A stretch of 64,000 nucleotides of DNA from positions 1 through 64,000 of the forward strand of contig JADQBA010000024.1 of NCBI GenBank assembly GCA_016903675.1, given 5' to 3'. Positions 25,979 to 35,525 of this stretch are shown here, piece after piece; the stretch's first letter is position 1, and each line of letters begins with the position of its first letter. The DNA is from Stigonema ocellatum SAG 48.90 = DSM 106950. Lineage in GTDB: Bacteria; Cyanobacteriota; Cyanobacteriia; Cyanobacteriales; Nostocaceae. Both the position numbers and the translations under genes were made by a program. The notes under the pieces were generated by a model, which saw only the letters and a program-made list of their open reading frames with translations, did not search any database and had not been told where the DNA came from.

Positions 25979-26589
25979 TGTCCAGCAAACCAACTCAAAT
26001 CTCCAAACCTAAACTGCTTATTGGTGAAGGGTCTGAAGAGGTTCTATTTTTCAATGCATTGCTTAGCTATCTCAAAATTACTGATGTTCAAGTAGAACAA
26101 TATCGAGGTAAGCAAAAGCTTGCAAGTTATTTGAAAAACTTACCCAAAGTAACGGGTTATCAACAACTTGTTTCCCTGGGGATTACAAGAGATGCAGATG
26201 ATTCTGCCGCAAGTGCATTTCAAAGTGTAAGTGGTTCTTTAAAAGGTGCTGAATTACCTGTACCAAGTAAGCCCAGAGAAATTACCGGAAATAGTCCCCA
26301 AGTAAGCGTATTGATTCTTCCGGATTATCAAGATAGCGGAATGCTTGAAGACCTTTGTCTAGCCGCAGTTGCGACAGATCCAGTTATGCAATGTGTAGAC
26401 GATTACTTCAAATGTATTTTCAATACTATTGAAAGACAAACCAAAAATATGGCGAAAGCACGTGTCCATGCTTGGTTATCGGCACAGATTGAGCCAGATA
26501 AGCGTTTGGGAGAAGCAGCAAACGCTGGTTACTTGCCTTGGGATAGCCCTGTATTTGATGGTCTAAAGCAATTCTTGCAAGCTCTATAA
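25978..26589 (+). CDS. DUF3226 TOPRIM-like protein, partner of the AAA ATPase
   Basis: 203 residues. TOPRIM-type features are KLLIGEGSEEVLFFNALLSY (a Glu after the first strand) and LVSLGITRDADDSA (Asp-x-Asp). Between them QYRGKQKLASYLKNLPK matches the DUF3226 pattern. The C-terminal part with LPDYQDSGMLEDLCL resembles the third acidic segment. It is translationally coupled to the upstream ATPase by a 1-bp overlap. By analogy with OLD nucleases and the PARIS AriA/AriB pair it could supply the nuclease half, but no such activity is shown for this family. Confidence 0.7.
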   Translation: MSSKPTQISKPKLLIGEGSEEVLFFNALLSYLKITDVQVEQYRGKQKLASYLKNLPKVTGYQQLVSLGITRDADDSAASAFQSVSGSLKGAELPVPSKPREITGNSPQVSVLILPDYQDSGMLEDLCLAAVATDPVMQCVDDYFKCIFNTIERQTKNMAKARVHAWLSAQIEPDKRLGEAANAGYLPWDSPVFDGLKQFLQAL

Positions 26590-26648
26590 TGCCTTCTACA
26601 AACTCTATTGAGATGGTGACCGAATAATTACTAATTCGTAATTCGTAA

Positions 26649-26685
26649 TTAATAAATTAAGGGTGCAAGCAGCTTAATTTATTAA
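26649..26685 (+). terminator. 13-bp stem after the AAA/DUF3226 pair
   Basis: TTAATAAATTAAG (26649-26661) and CTTAATTTATTAA (26673-26685) are perfect complements with an 11-nt loop, 60 bp past the DUF3226 stop. It is AT-rich without a T-tract, so termination is a guess. ATTCGTA heptamers flank it. Confidence 0.45.
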
Positions 26686-26821
26686 TGAAAAAATAAATAA
26701 ATGCATCATCAATATTCAAGCAAGAGCATTTATGCATGGGGTAATAATTACGAATTACGTTAGCGAGTCCACTCACTCGGGGAGAGCAAGCGGGCGAACG
26801 AGCGTCATTACGAATTACGAA

Positions 26822-27919
26822 TTATGTTGACTCTTTCGTTAACATCTCTGCTACTTCTTCACCCCCAACAGGATTATCGGTATCACTAGAAACAGAAGCC
26901 CAACCATCAATTGCATCTTTGATAAAACCCGCTACAGGAACAGCAATAACTAATCCCAATACTCCCCCAATATAGGTTCCAAGCAGTAAAGAAATGACTA
27001 CCCATATGGGTCTGAGTCCTGTAAAACTACCCAGGAGGCGGGGCGCGATCGCCTGATCAATCAACTGGTCAATGACAACAGCTATAGCTAAAACCTTGAC
27101 TGCTAACCAAAAGTCGTGTGATGCTGTGATGAGAATTATTACACCAAGACTGACCACATCCCCAAAGGGAATTAAGCTAAAAATTCCAATTCCCCAACCA
27201 AAGAGTAAACCAAACGGGACTTGGAGAGCTAAAAACATTAATGTTTGTGACACTCCTATCAGGACAGCCAAAGATATCTGACCAATTAGGTAATTTTGGA
27301 AATTCTCCTGAAGCGATCGCTGTACCTGCTGATTAAAATTCCAAGGCAACTTCTTAAATAAACCTGACGAAAGTTTCTCACCATCTAATAAAAAATAAAA
27401 AGTCAGCACTACTACAATTATCGTTTCTGAAATACTATCAAGAGTGCCTAAAACCAGGCTAAAAAGTTTATCGGTAAGATGCCCAAATTCATTAGGTAAG
27501 CGGTTTGATACTTGCTCAACTATCTGCCTTAAATTAACGTTAAATCCGTGGCTAACAGCCCAATTATTAAGGTTCTGGAGTTTTTCCTCACTAGAATCAA
27601 TCCATTGGGGAAGTAGTTTAGCCATCTCATGAAATTGCTGTATAACAATGGGCACTAAAGTAATACCCACAGCAATAATAATAACTGAAGTTGATATAAA
27701 AACTAATGCTACTGCGTAGTTTCGTTTAACTCCACGTTGCTCCAAAACCGAAACCGGGTAATTTAAAATGAAAGCAAGCAACGTTGCTAATATAAAAATT
27801 GTTACTAATGGTTGAAAATATTGTAAAAGACGAAATGCCAGCAACCCATTGAGAAAAACTAATGGAAACAGCAGCGTCAAAATCAACCATTCTACTAATT
27901 TCTTAAGTGATAATTTCAT
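26822..27919 (-). CDS. AI-2E family transporter (PerM-like membrane protein)
   Basis: 365 residues from ATG at 27919 (MKLSLKKLVEWLILTLLFPL); the longer frame to 27976 lacks family resemblance. Some eight hydrophobic segments are visible, with a soluble loop of about 80 residues after the third (residues 85-170). The family pattern FAGLRPIWVVISLLLG is visible as FTGLRPIWVVISLLLGTYIG, followed by LGLVIAVPVAGFI. Members are exporters of small molecules or Na+/H+ antiporters; the substrate is unknown here. A paralogue is at 39277-40326. Confidence 0.85.
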   Translation of the reverse strand: MKLSLKKLVEWLILTLLFPLVFLNGLLAFRLLQYFQPLVTIFILATLLAFILNYPVSVLEQRGVKRNYAVALVFISTSVIIIAVGITLVPIVIQQFHEMAKLLPQWIDSSEEKLQNLNNWAVSHGFNVNLRQIVEQVSNRLPNEFGHLTDKLFSLVLGTLDSISETIIVVVLTFYFLLDGEKLSSGLFKKLPWNFNQQVQRSLQENFQNYLIGQISLAVLIGVSQTLMFLALQVPFGLLFGWGIGIFSLIPFGDVVSLGVIILITASHDFWLAVKVLAIAVVIDQLIDQAIAPRLLGSFTGLRPIWVVISLLLGTYIGGVLGLVIAVPVAGFIKDAIDGWASVSSDTDNPVGGEEVAEMLTKEST

Positions 27920-27979
27920 CTGATTTTCCGAACATAAATCTGTTTGAACCCACCCACAATCCACATCCGATAGCAATCC

Positions 27980-28160
27980 TATTTAAGCAAGACAAGGGAG
28001 ACAAGGGAGACAAGGGGGACTTGGGGGACTTGGGGGACTTGGGGGACTTGGGGGACAAGGAGGATAAGGGGGACAGAGAATGAAATATGAATATAAATAT
28101 GATGATGATAATCAGGGAGGACTTGGGGGACAAGGGGGACAAGGGGGACTTGGGAGAGGT
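27980..28160. repeat. Nonamer tandem repeats upstream of the AI-2E gene
   Basis: ACTTGGGGG and ACAAGGGGG units are repeated about a dozen times in two blocks separated by an AT-rich spacer. A block of the same type lies at 36867-36911. Both are next to the shared motif ATAGCAATCCTATTTAAG (27969 and 36726). Confidence 0.85.
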
Positions 28161-28243
28161 GCACAGATTACTATACAAATAAATCCCAACGACTTATCCA
28201 TTATATTTCTTTCATAATTCATAATTCATAATTCATAATTCCC

Positions 28244-29683
28244 CTATCCTTCCGTAAAAGCAGTGAATTGCTCTTCATTTATCCTTCCTGCTTGATACAG
28301 TGTTTCTATAATTTCCGAAAGCCTTAAAACTGCATGACCGTGATAACCATTTTCCTGTAACCTATCTTTCACACCTTGTTCATGGTCGATCAGCACCACA
28401 ATATCACGAACATTTAATCCGGCAGATTTCAACTTTTCTGCACCTTCCATGGCACTTTTGCCACTGATCAGAATATCATCAACCACCACAACTGTTTCCC
28501 CAGGATGGAAGTTACCCTCAATGACTTTCCGAGTTCCATGTGCTTTTACTTCTTTGCGGGGAAAAATCATTGGACAATGAAGACGCAATGATAAACCAGT
28601 AGCAGTGGGCAAAGAACCGTAGGGAATACCTGCTAACCTATCAAATTTAAGGGTTTTTAAAATTTCTTCATAGGCACTAATAACTTGATTAAAAATTTGG
28701 GGGTTAGAAATGATTTTGCGTAAATCGATGTAATAAGGAAATGTTGCTCCAGATGCTTGGACAAATTTGCCAAACATAATGCAGCCAATGTCATAAAGTT
28801 GTAAAATTAGATCTTGATGAGGATGCTGATTCAAAAAACAAACATCAGGGAACCATACAGAACAACTGGAAGCATCACGGATAATTTCAGTTCTCGCTTT
28901 TACCACTTCCTCTTGCAAAGACTGGACTTGCTTTGATAGGTCTGAGTGTGCTAAAATATCTTGAGGCACAGGAATTAACATACCATCACCGCTGGTGGTC
29001 AACCCAGCAGCTAGGATTTTGCTAAGGTCGCAACCCTCTGCCCAGATGCTACGAGCCAAGATGATTCGCTCAGGAGCAACGGTACGAATACGCGCAAAAA
29101 CATCGGGCTTTGTGGTTCCTACTTCCAAACCTAATTGTTCGGGAGTTCCCCAATTTTTTGATTCTTTTGCCACCTGCAAATAAAGAGGTAATTCTGTTGA
29201 ATTTGTAGGATATTGCTGGAAAGTTAGGGCAGCAGGATTAGAAGTACAACACAAAACAAACACCGCTTTTCCAGGATAAAGCAAAAACGGAGCCACCTGG
29301 TCTTGTCCTGCGTAAGGATTTAAAGTAATTGCATCCACACCCCATGAGGCAAACACAGTACGGGCAAAGATAGTACTTGTGTTTAAGTCACTGTGTTTGG
29401 CATCTAAAATAATCGGAATGTGAGGCGGGATAATTGTTAGGGTTTGGTGTAGGAGTTCTAAACCTGGAGCGCCCAAAGCTTGGTAGAATCCGAGTGTGGG
29501 CTTATACGCACAAACTTTATCACATGTTTCAGAAATGATAAATTTCAACCAATCCCACAAACCAGCCATGATGTCAGAAGATGTGTAGCTGCTGGGCATG
29601 ATTTCTGGATTAGGATCAAGTCCTACAAATAGTAAGCTTTGATTTTCGGCGATCGCCCCATTCAATTTATCAATAAAATTCAT
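28244..29683 (-). CDS. pyrF-pyrE: Fused orotidine-5'-phosphate decarboxylase / orotate phosphoribosyltransferase
   Basis: 479 residues from ATG at 29683 (MNFIDKLNGAIAENQSLLFV). The first 280 residues are OMP decarboxylase of the bacterial subgroup, with the catalytic block ILDAKHSDLNTST. The last 180 residues are orotate phosphoribosyltransferase, with the PRPP motif VVVVDDILISGKSAMEG. Together they catalyse the last two steps of UMP synthesis. The order decarboxylase-transferase is the reverse of the animal UMP synthase but is usual in cyanobacteria. It is monocistronic; the dihydroorotase genes are elsewhere. Confidence 0.92.
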   Translation of the reverse strand: MNFIDKLNGAIAENQSLLFVGLDPNPEIMPSSYTSSDIMAGLWDWLKFIISETCDKVCAYKPTLGFYQALGAPGLELLHQTLTIIPPHIPIILDAKHSDLNTSTIFARTVFASWGVDAITLNPYAGQDQVAPFLLYPGKAVFVLCCTSNPAALTFQQYPTNSTELPLYLQVAKESKNWGTPEQLGLEVGTTKPDVFARIRTVAPERIILARSIWAEGCDLSKILAAGLTTSGDGMLIPVPQDILAHSDLSKQVQSLQEEVVKARTEIIRDASSCSVWFPDVCFLNQHPHQDLILQLYDIGCIMFGKFVQASGATFPYYIDLRKIISNPQIFNQVISAYEEILKTLKFDRLAGIPYGSLPTATGLSLRLHCPMIFPRKEVKAHGTRKVIEGNFHPGETVVVVDDILISGKSAMEGAEKLKSAGLNVRDIVVLIDHEQGVKDRLQENGYHGHAVLRLSEIIETLYQAGRINEEQFTAFTEG

Positions 29684-29901
29684 AATTTTTTGAAAAAAGG
29701 ATAAACTAAGAAGTAGGAAAGAAGCGTGGAACGTCACGCACCGGATATATTTTGAATTTTAACCGCAGATGGAGAGAAGTCTTTCCGCCGGCAAGACAGC
29801 GATCTGAACTTCGGTGGGCGATGGCAACGCCTACGTCTCCGACGAACAGAACTTCGGAGCAGATAAACGCAGATAATTTTCTATTACCTTGTGTGGTTTC
29901 T

Positions 29902-30501
29902 CTACCAAAACATAGATTCAGTCAACTCCTCGCCGCCGGCTTTATGACCTAATAGCCAGTGAACTACTGCAAATAAGATAACCATGGGTACTGAGGAGAA
30001 GTGAACGATGCGCAGTGCTTGCCAACTGCCAAACAAATCCACAATCCAGGAAAATTGAGCAGGTTTGTACATTCCTATTCCTGTAAATAAGGCTAGCAGC
30101 AAGATGGGGATAATGGCTGTATAGGCAATGCGGTGCCAAGCATAAATGAGGCGCTGAGGATTTTTAGTTTTTTGCAATGCCTTGACGTCATTAACACCTA
30201 CAAATCGATGTCGCCAGCGTCGGGTCATTAAAATGTAAATGCCGTACCACAAAAGATTCAGCGAAAATAACCACATAGCAGCAAAATGCCAGTGTCTACC
30301 CCCAGCAAGCCAACCTCCTAAAGTAAATATAGGAGGAATATGTACTCCCTGACGTCCACCAAAAACAGGGTTGGCGTTGTAAATTTGTAGTCCACTGGTG
30401 AGCATGATAAACAGGCTAATGATGTTAGAAGAGTGGAAAATCTTAGCCCCTATTGCCTGGGTGGGTAATTTACGAGTTTTCGATGGAACGGTGGAAGTCA
30501 T
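29902..30501 (-). CDS. Cytochrome b/b561-type membrane subunit
   Basis: 199 residues with four to five hydrophobic segments. Candidate haem-binding His residues occur in KIFHSSNIISLFIMLTSGLQ, HWHFAAMWLF, AWHRIAYTAIIP and RIVHFSSVPMVILFAVVHWL. This matches the Ni,Fe-hydrogenase/thiosulfate-reductase type cytochrome b domain, which passes electrons between a soluble partner and the quinone pool. No molybdopterin or iron-sulfur partner gene is adjacent, so its electron donor is unknown. Confidence 0.75.
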   Translation of the reverse strand: MTSTVPSKTRKLPTQAIGAKIFHSSNIISLFIMLTSGLQIYNANPVFGGRQGVHIPPIFTLGGWLAGGRHWHFAAMWLFSLNLLWYGIYILMTRRWRHRFVGVNDVKALQKTKNPQRLIYAWHRIAYTAIIPILLLALFTGIGMYKPAQFSWIVDLFGSWQALRIVHFSSVPMVILFAVVHWLLGHKAGGEELTESMFW

Positions 30502-30504
30502 AAT

Positions 30505-30655
30505 TTAAGTTGTTGGGTGTTAGGTGTTAGTTGTTGGGTGTTAGGTGTTAGTTGTTGGGTGTTAGGTGTTAGTTGTTCCTAACTCCTAAATCCTAACTCC
30601 TAACTCCTAAATCCTAACTCCTAACTCCTAACTCCTAACTCCTAACTCCTAAAAG
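30505..30655. repeat. Heptamer (STRR) cluster between the cytochrome and histidine kinase genes
   Basis: A 21-bp unit GTTGGGTGTTAGGTGTTAGT (three heptamers) is repeated about three times, followed by about ten CTAACTC units in the opposite sense. The two halves are partly complementary. Confidence 0.85.
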
Positions 30656-32358
30656 CTAGCATGTTTTCTCATGTCGGCATAGCGTGTTGCTTTTGTATTC
30701 ATCTCAATCACAAACTCTGTACCTTGACCAGGTCGGGAGTTACACCTGAGCTTTCCTTGATGTTTATCTACAATAATTTGCTGACTAATTGATAAGCCCA
30801 ATCCCTTACCTTTTCCCACTGGTTTGGTAGTAAAAAAGGGTTCAAATATGCGTCTTTGAATGTGGGGGAGAATGCCTTTACCATTGTCGCAAATGCGAAT
30901 GACAACTTTGTGTTTTTTTGATGGTCGTTTGTCAATTCCCTTAGGTTCGTTACTGCTAACTAATGACAAATGACTGCTGACAAGTTCTGTGCGAATCCAA
31001 ATCTTGGGCATGAAGGATTCATCCTGCTTCATCCTTTCTTCCAACGCATCAATGGCATTAGTCAAGATGTTCATGAATACTTGGTTTAGCTCACCAGGGT
31101 AACACTCCACCAATACCAAATCTCCAAATTCTTTAATGACTTGAATCCTTGGTCTATTGGACTGTTCTTTTAAGCGGTGGTGCAAAATCCTCAGAACACT
31201 ATCCAGTCCCTCATGGAGGTTAGCCTTTGTCATGTGACCATGGTCAAAATGTGAGAAATTTTGCAAGGCAAAGACAATTTCTTTAATTGCGAGGGACCCT
31301 GCTTGCATTGACCACAGCAATTTCAAGAAGTCTGTTTTTATAAAATCGAGGTCGAGGTGTTGAAGTTGTGAGGCAATTGCTGTCCTAGGGTTGGGATAGT
31401 GGTGTTGATAAAGTTCAACCAGCCTGATCAGGTCTTCAGCATGTTGACTGGCGGGATGCAGATTGCTGTGGATGAAGTTAACGGGGTTATTAATTTCGTT
31501 AGCCATATCCGCCACCAGTTGACCCAGGTTAGCCATTTTCTCGCTCTGGAATAACTGCCCTTGGGCATGTTTGAGTTCATCTAGGGTCGTTTCTAGCTGC
31601 TGTGATTTTTCTGTTGCTAGAGTTTCGGCAAGTTGCCTCGAGGCAATTTCTCTTTGAAACTTGGACAAGAGTTGGCATTGCTTAATGGCGATCGCCATTT
31701 GTATACTGAGTTTCTTGAGAGACTCTATGTCCACTGACAGCCATTGACGGTCACTACGACACTCGTGGGCAATCAGCAGTCCCCACAAGTCATTTGGGAT
31801 TTTAGCATTTTCATCCTGATCCTGTTCTACTTTCAAGAAAATGGGAATAGCTAAACTCGCTTTGACTTCATACTGAGTGAGTAAATCAATCTGGTGTGGT
31901 GTCTGTGTAGCACCTTGAACATACCTGTCAAATTCTTGTATACTATCAGGGTAGTAGTAGTTCAAATCCATATGAGGGATTGAAGCTATACCTTTAAGTG
32001 ATACCAAGGGTGCTGCCACCGACTCAAAAGCTACCACACCACTCCCGTCTGAGTGAAAGCGATATATTAAGGTTCGGTCTGTTTGTAAAAACTGCCGGAC
32101 TTCTTCTACTGCCGTTTGCAGTATTGCCTCCAATGGGTAACAGGAGTGAATGCGCTCAAGAGTAGCTGACAGGAGCCTTTCTCGCTTTCCTTGCTGCTGG
32201 AGGGCAACTTGTGTAGATTTTTCCTGAGTAATATCTTTGTGGGTTCGCGTCATTCTTGCTGGCTGACCTGGTTCATGCCCCTGATCTGTGAAGGCTTGGG
32301 AGCTTTGTGCTGTGAGTTGGGTTGCAAGCTTGTGGGTAGCTGGTTCTTCGATATCCAT
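30649..32358 (-). CDS. GAF histidine-kinase homologue with Asn at the phospho-acceptor site
   Basis: 569 residues. A phytochrome-type GAF domain occupies about 70-235; at the site where bilin-binding relatives have a Cys-His pair it reads TPHQIDLLTQY, so no canonical chromophore Cys. The dimerisation helix reads LVADMANEINNPVNF, with Asn287 (AAC) where kinases have His (compare AHEINNP in the paralogue at 60894). The ATPase domain looks intact: NILTNAIDALEE, ICDNGKGI, FFTTKPVGKGKGLGLS. It may act as a phosphatase, a scaffold or an allosteric partner; this is inference. An in-frame insert at about 30938-30990 carries TGACAAA heptamers. No response regulator is adjacent. Confidence 0.8.
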   Translation of the reverse strand: MDIEEPATHKLATQLTAQSSQAFTDQGHEPGQPARMTRTHKDITQEKSTQVALQQQGKRERLLSATLERIHSCYPLEAILQTAVEEVRQFLQTDRTLIYRFHSDGSGVVAFESVAAPLVSLKGIASIPHMDLNYYYPDSIQEFDRYVQGATQTPHQIDLLTQYEVKASLAIPIFLKVEQDQDENAKIPNDLWGLLIAHECRSDRQWLSVDIESLKKLSIQMAIAIKQCQLLSKFQREIASRQLAETLATEKSQQLETTLDELKHAQGQLFQSEKMANLGQLVADMANEINNPVNFIHSNLHPASQHAEDLIRLVELYQHHYPNPRTAIASQLQHLDLDFIKTDFLKLLWSMQAGSLAIKEIVFALQNFSHFDHGHMTKANLHEGLDSVLRILHHRLKEQSNRPRIQVIKEFGDLVLVECYPGELNQVFMNILTNAIDALEERMKQDESFMPKIWIRTELVSSHLSLVSSNEPKGIDKRPSKKHKVVIRICDNGKGILPHIQRRIFEPFFTTKPVGKGKGLGLSISQQIIVDKHQGKLRCNSRPGQGTEFVIEMNTKATRYADMRKHASF

Positions 32359-32875
32359 AGCTGCTGGTACGATGAGGAAGATATCCTATAGCTCTACGCT
32401 GTCTTAGCACCCTGACGATTAAAGCATTGAAAGTGTTGAGTAGTTAACAAATTGTTAACTGAGCCGTCATTAAATCTGAAATATATTCAGGTTCTATCAT
32501 TAAGTTTGTATTGAAGCAAGAGAAACGTAAACGGAAAAATGTAACCTGTTTTCTTTTCATTAAGGCCTTCTTGTTCAAGAAACAGGCTACAGTATGTCTA
32601 TCTACCATCTAAATCTATCTGGCTATTTGTATATATAATTACAGAAAAATTTTTCAAATCCCGTAAAAGCTTTTTTTAAAAAAGCTGTCATCAAAACCAG
32701 GAAACTGTTTCAGATTATGCAGGAAGTGTCAAGAGCATTTTGTAGCTTTTTTTGATAAGAGTAACTCACGATCGCAAAATGGAAGTTACATTATGATTGA
32801 TGTTCACTAGCTGAACTTTTACAAGACAAAGAAAAATTCTTTGGGGAATATCCATAAAAATAGAGCCAATGACTG
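32359..32875. other. Divergent intergenic region, no gene seen
   Basis: About 515 bp between the kinase homologue and the AAA-GGDEF gene, AT-rich, presumably with both promoters. No repeat family, RNA gene or family-like frame was recognised. Confidence 0.5.
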
Positions 32876-34861
32876 ATGACGATAGATGAAGTCGTACTGC
32901 TACTAAAAGCAAGCCTTCCAAGCGCTTTGACACCGCTCCAAGAACTGGTGTTGCGGTCTTCGTGGGAGGGAAAAACTTACACCATCATAGCGTTTGAAGC
33001 GCACTACGGTGAAGAACGAGTTAGAAAAGTAGCTTCTCATTTATGGCAATTGCTGAGTGATTTATGGAAAGAACCTATTAATAAATCCAACTTCCGCTCC
33101 TATGGAGAAGCTTTCCGTCTTACTAGGGTGCAGCAGCAATTAATTAAAGAATTCAACCGCACAGCTACCGCTATATCCCTAGAATTTCCTAGTGGTCCGG
33201 TATCCGTTAACTCCAGATTTTATATTCCTCGTCCACCAATTGAGGAACTAGTATATACAGAAATCACTGAACCTGGAAGTGTCATCTGCATCAAAGCTCC
33301 CAAGAAAATGGGCAAAAGCTCTCTGATCCTGAGAATTCTCGCTCACGCAGCAAAGCTAGGCTATAGAACTGTAAGTTTGGACTTTCAGCAAGCAGACAAA
33401 GCAGTGTTTGCTAACCTCGATAAATTTTTGCGCTGGTTCTGTGCCAACGTTAGTCGGGAGTTAGGGTTAGAGCCTAAGCTTAATGATTTTTGGAATGAGG
33501 ATATGGGCAGTAAAATCAGCTGCTCCCTCTATTTCCAATCCTATTTGCTGTCGGCTATCGAAACTCCCCTTGTTCTAGCATTAAATGAAGTAGATTGGGT
33601 GTTCGAGTATCCAGAAATTGCTGGGGACTTTCTGCCACTGTTATGCTCTTGGTACGAACAAGCCAAGCGGGTGGAGATTTGGCAAAAACTCCGTCTAGTT
33701 CTGGCTTACTCCACGGAGATTCTTGTTCCCCTAAGACTAACGAAATCACCGTTTAATATTGGACTACCAATAAAGTTACCACCATTTACACTCTTACAGG
33801 TTAAGAATTTAGCACAACTTCACGGACTGGATTGGGCAGATGGTTCCGATGCTCAGAGATTGATGGCAATGGTGGGAGGGCATCCTTACTTAGTCCGTCT
33901 TGCTTTATATTATATCATGGGTAAGGGAGGGTTAGAACGGGATTTGGGGCAGATATTGGAACAAGCGTCTACAGAATCAGGAATTTATAATGACTATTTA
34001 AGGCAGTATGTGTTGGCACTGCGAGAAGAACCTGAACTGGAAGCGGCTTTTTATGAGGTGATTACCGCTACGGGGTTCGTGAAGTTAGAGCCAGTAGTGG
34101 CATATAAATTACAGAGTATGGGGTTGGTGAATTTAGAGGGCGATCGCGCTTACCCTGCTTGTGAGTTGTATCGCCTCTATTTTAGAGAGCAACTCAATAC
34201 AAGGCATCAGTGGGAGAACCCGGTTCCAGAACAGCTTGAGATGGAGAACCAACAGTTACGTGTTTTTAACAGCGTAGATGAATTGACCCAGTTAGCAAAT
34301 CGCCGCTACTTTAATATTTACCTACAAATGGCGTGGCAACAGTCCACTCGCGATCGCACATTTCTTTCACTGATTTTATGTGACATCGACTACTTCAAAT
34401 TTTACAATAAAATCTACGGTGATATAGCAGGAGATGATTGTTTGCGACAAATCGCGAACACTATCCGTAACTGCGTCAAGCATCCGCTGAGTAATAGCAG
34501 CTTCTCCTACGCCAGCACCGTCAAGAGTGGTTGGGATTGCCGAGGTGCAAATTCTTGGTATGAACGGATATCGGTATTGATAGCTCGTTATGGTGGTGAA
34601 GAATTTGCTATTCTCACCCAAGCAGATGCTGCTGCTGCTGTACATATCGCTGAAAATATCAGAGAGCAAGTAAAAGCTTTGGCAATTAAGAGTGAATACC
34701 CACGCATTGGCGATCAACAGAATAATGTTTTAACTGTGAGTTTAGGGGTTGCTAGCATCATTCCAGAGCCTGAGACTGAGCTTGCTACTCTCGTAAATGC
34801 TGCTTCCCAAGCGCTTTATCTAGCAAAAAGAAAAGGACGCGATCGCGTTGTCTTTAGCTAA
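32876..34861 (+). CDS. AAA-like ATPase fused to a GGDEF diguanylate cyclase
   Basis: 661 residues. The N-terminus (about 1-85) resembles helical domains found ahead of cyanobacterial signalling ATPases: LTPLQELVLRSSWEGKTYT. An AAA_35-like domain follows, about 105-430 (KAPKKMGKSSLILRIL as Walker A). The GGDEF domain is at about 475-660 with GGEEF at the active site, so it may make cyclic di-GMP. A ~30-residue insert precedes the GGEEF strand (ASTVKSGWDCRGANSWYERI), and no RxxD inhibitory site is visible five residues upstream of GGEEF. The combination suggests nucleotide-gated c-di-GMP synthesis. It is transcribed alone. Confidence 0.8.
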   Translation: MTIDEVVLLLKASLPSALTPLQELVLRSSWEGKTYTIIAFEAHYGEERVRKVASHLWQLLSDLWKEPINKSNFRSYGEAFRLTRVQQQLIKEFNRTATAISLEFPSGPVSVNSRFYIPRPPIEELVYTEITEPGSVICIKAPKKMGKSSLILRILAHAAKLGYRTVSLDFQQADKAVFANLDKFLRWFCANVSRELGLEPKLNDFWNEDMGSKISCSLYFQSYLLSAIETPLVLALNEVDWVFEYPEIAGDFLPLLCSWYEQAKRVEIWQKLRLVLAYSTEILVPLRLTKSPFNIGLPIKLPPFTLLQVKNLAQLHGLDWADGSDAQRLMAMVGGHPYLVRLALYYIMGKGGLERDLGQILEQASTESGIYNDYLRQYVLALREEPELEAAFYEVITATGFVKLEPVVAYKLQSMGLVNLEGDRAYPACELYRLYFREQLNTRHQWENPVPEQLEMENQQLRVFNSVDELTQLANRRYFNIYLQMAWQQSTRDRTFLSLILCDIDYFKFYNKIYGDIAGDDCLRQIANTIRNCVKHPLSNSSFSYASTVKSGWDCRGANSWYERISVLIARYGGEEFAILTQADAAAAVHIAENIREQVKALAIKSEYPRIGDQQNNVLTVSLGVASIIPEPETELATLVNAASQALYLAKRKGRDRVVFS

Positions 34862-34869
34862 ATAAAAGA

Positions 34870-34944
34870 ACCCCACCCCTTGCCCCTAAGCGCTAGCGCT
34901 TAGGGGAGACTCTGCTTTCACTTTTAGGCGGGGTGGGGTCGAGT
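34870..34944 (+). terminator. Nested palindromes after the AAA-GGDEF gene
   Basis: The 24-bp palindrome at 34883-34906 (core AAGCGCTAGCGCTT) lies inside ACCCCACCCC / GGGGTGGGGT arms. It begins 9 bp past the stop codon, so it is a plausible terminator or mRNA 3' end structure. The rest of 34862-35525 shows no gene. Confidence 0.6.
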
Positions 34945-35525
34945 GGGAATTATGGTTAATTTATTATCGGACATGATATTACTCATTGACAGAAGTCCTC
35001 AGATATGGGTTAGGCATTTTTAGCGCCTCAACATTTGATTTTTCCACCCATGAGAGTAGGGGCCAACATGCTTGTGCCCCTACCTACAGGTCTGAAACCT
35101 AGAATTTGTCTTCTTGTATTCATAATTACAAAATGAGGGAAAAGTCACTCTTTAGGTAGAGCTAAATTTATTTCTGTAGTACTATGTACTAAAAGTTATT
35201 AAAAGTTATTATGATTACAATACATAAAAATTCTTATAAATTTCATCTAACAAATGTAGTTTCTTCTAGTTAATTGATGCAGCAATTAACCCTATATCTA
35301 TATCTCTAAAATAAGAGTCTTCCGTAAACCAACCGGCATCCAACAGCAGTTAGGTTGTAGCAACTCCCGTTGATCTGCCGAGCCGTTGAGGCGAGTAGTG
35401 TCAAAGTGTCCCGAAAGGACATTTGCTTTCGTTGGCTTGTGTCCTTAACAAAGTGTTCGTCTGTTGAAACTATGTAGTTGTATATTTTGCTCAACCGCTG
35501 CAAGTAAGTAGTAGGAATTATAAAG

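Noticed and set aside
27980..28160. Regular ACTTGGGGG repeats that might be an array or origin iterons
   Set aside because: Nonamers are contiguous with no spacers and no replication gene is adjacent; a related block occurs near 36880.
30505..30655. Regular tandem repeats that might be read as a CRISPR array
   Set aside because: Units are 7 or 21 bp without unique spacers; these are heptamer STRR tracts.
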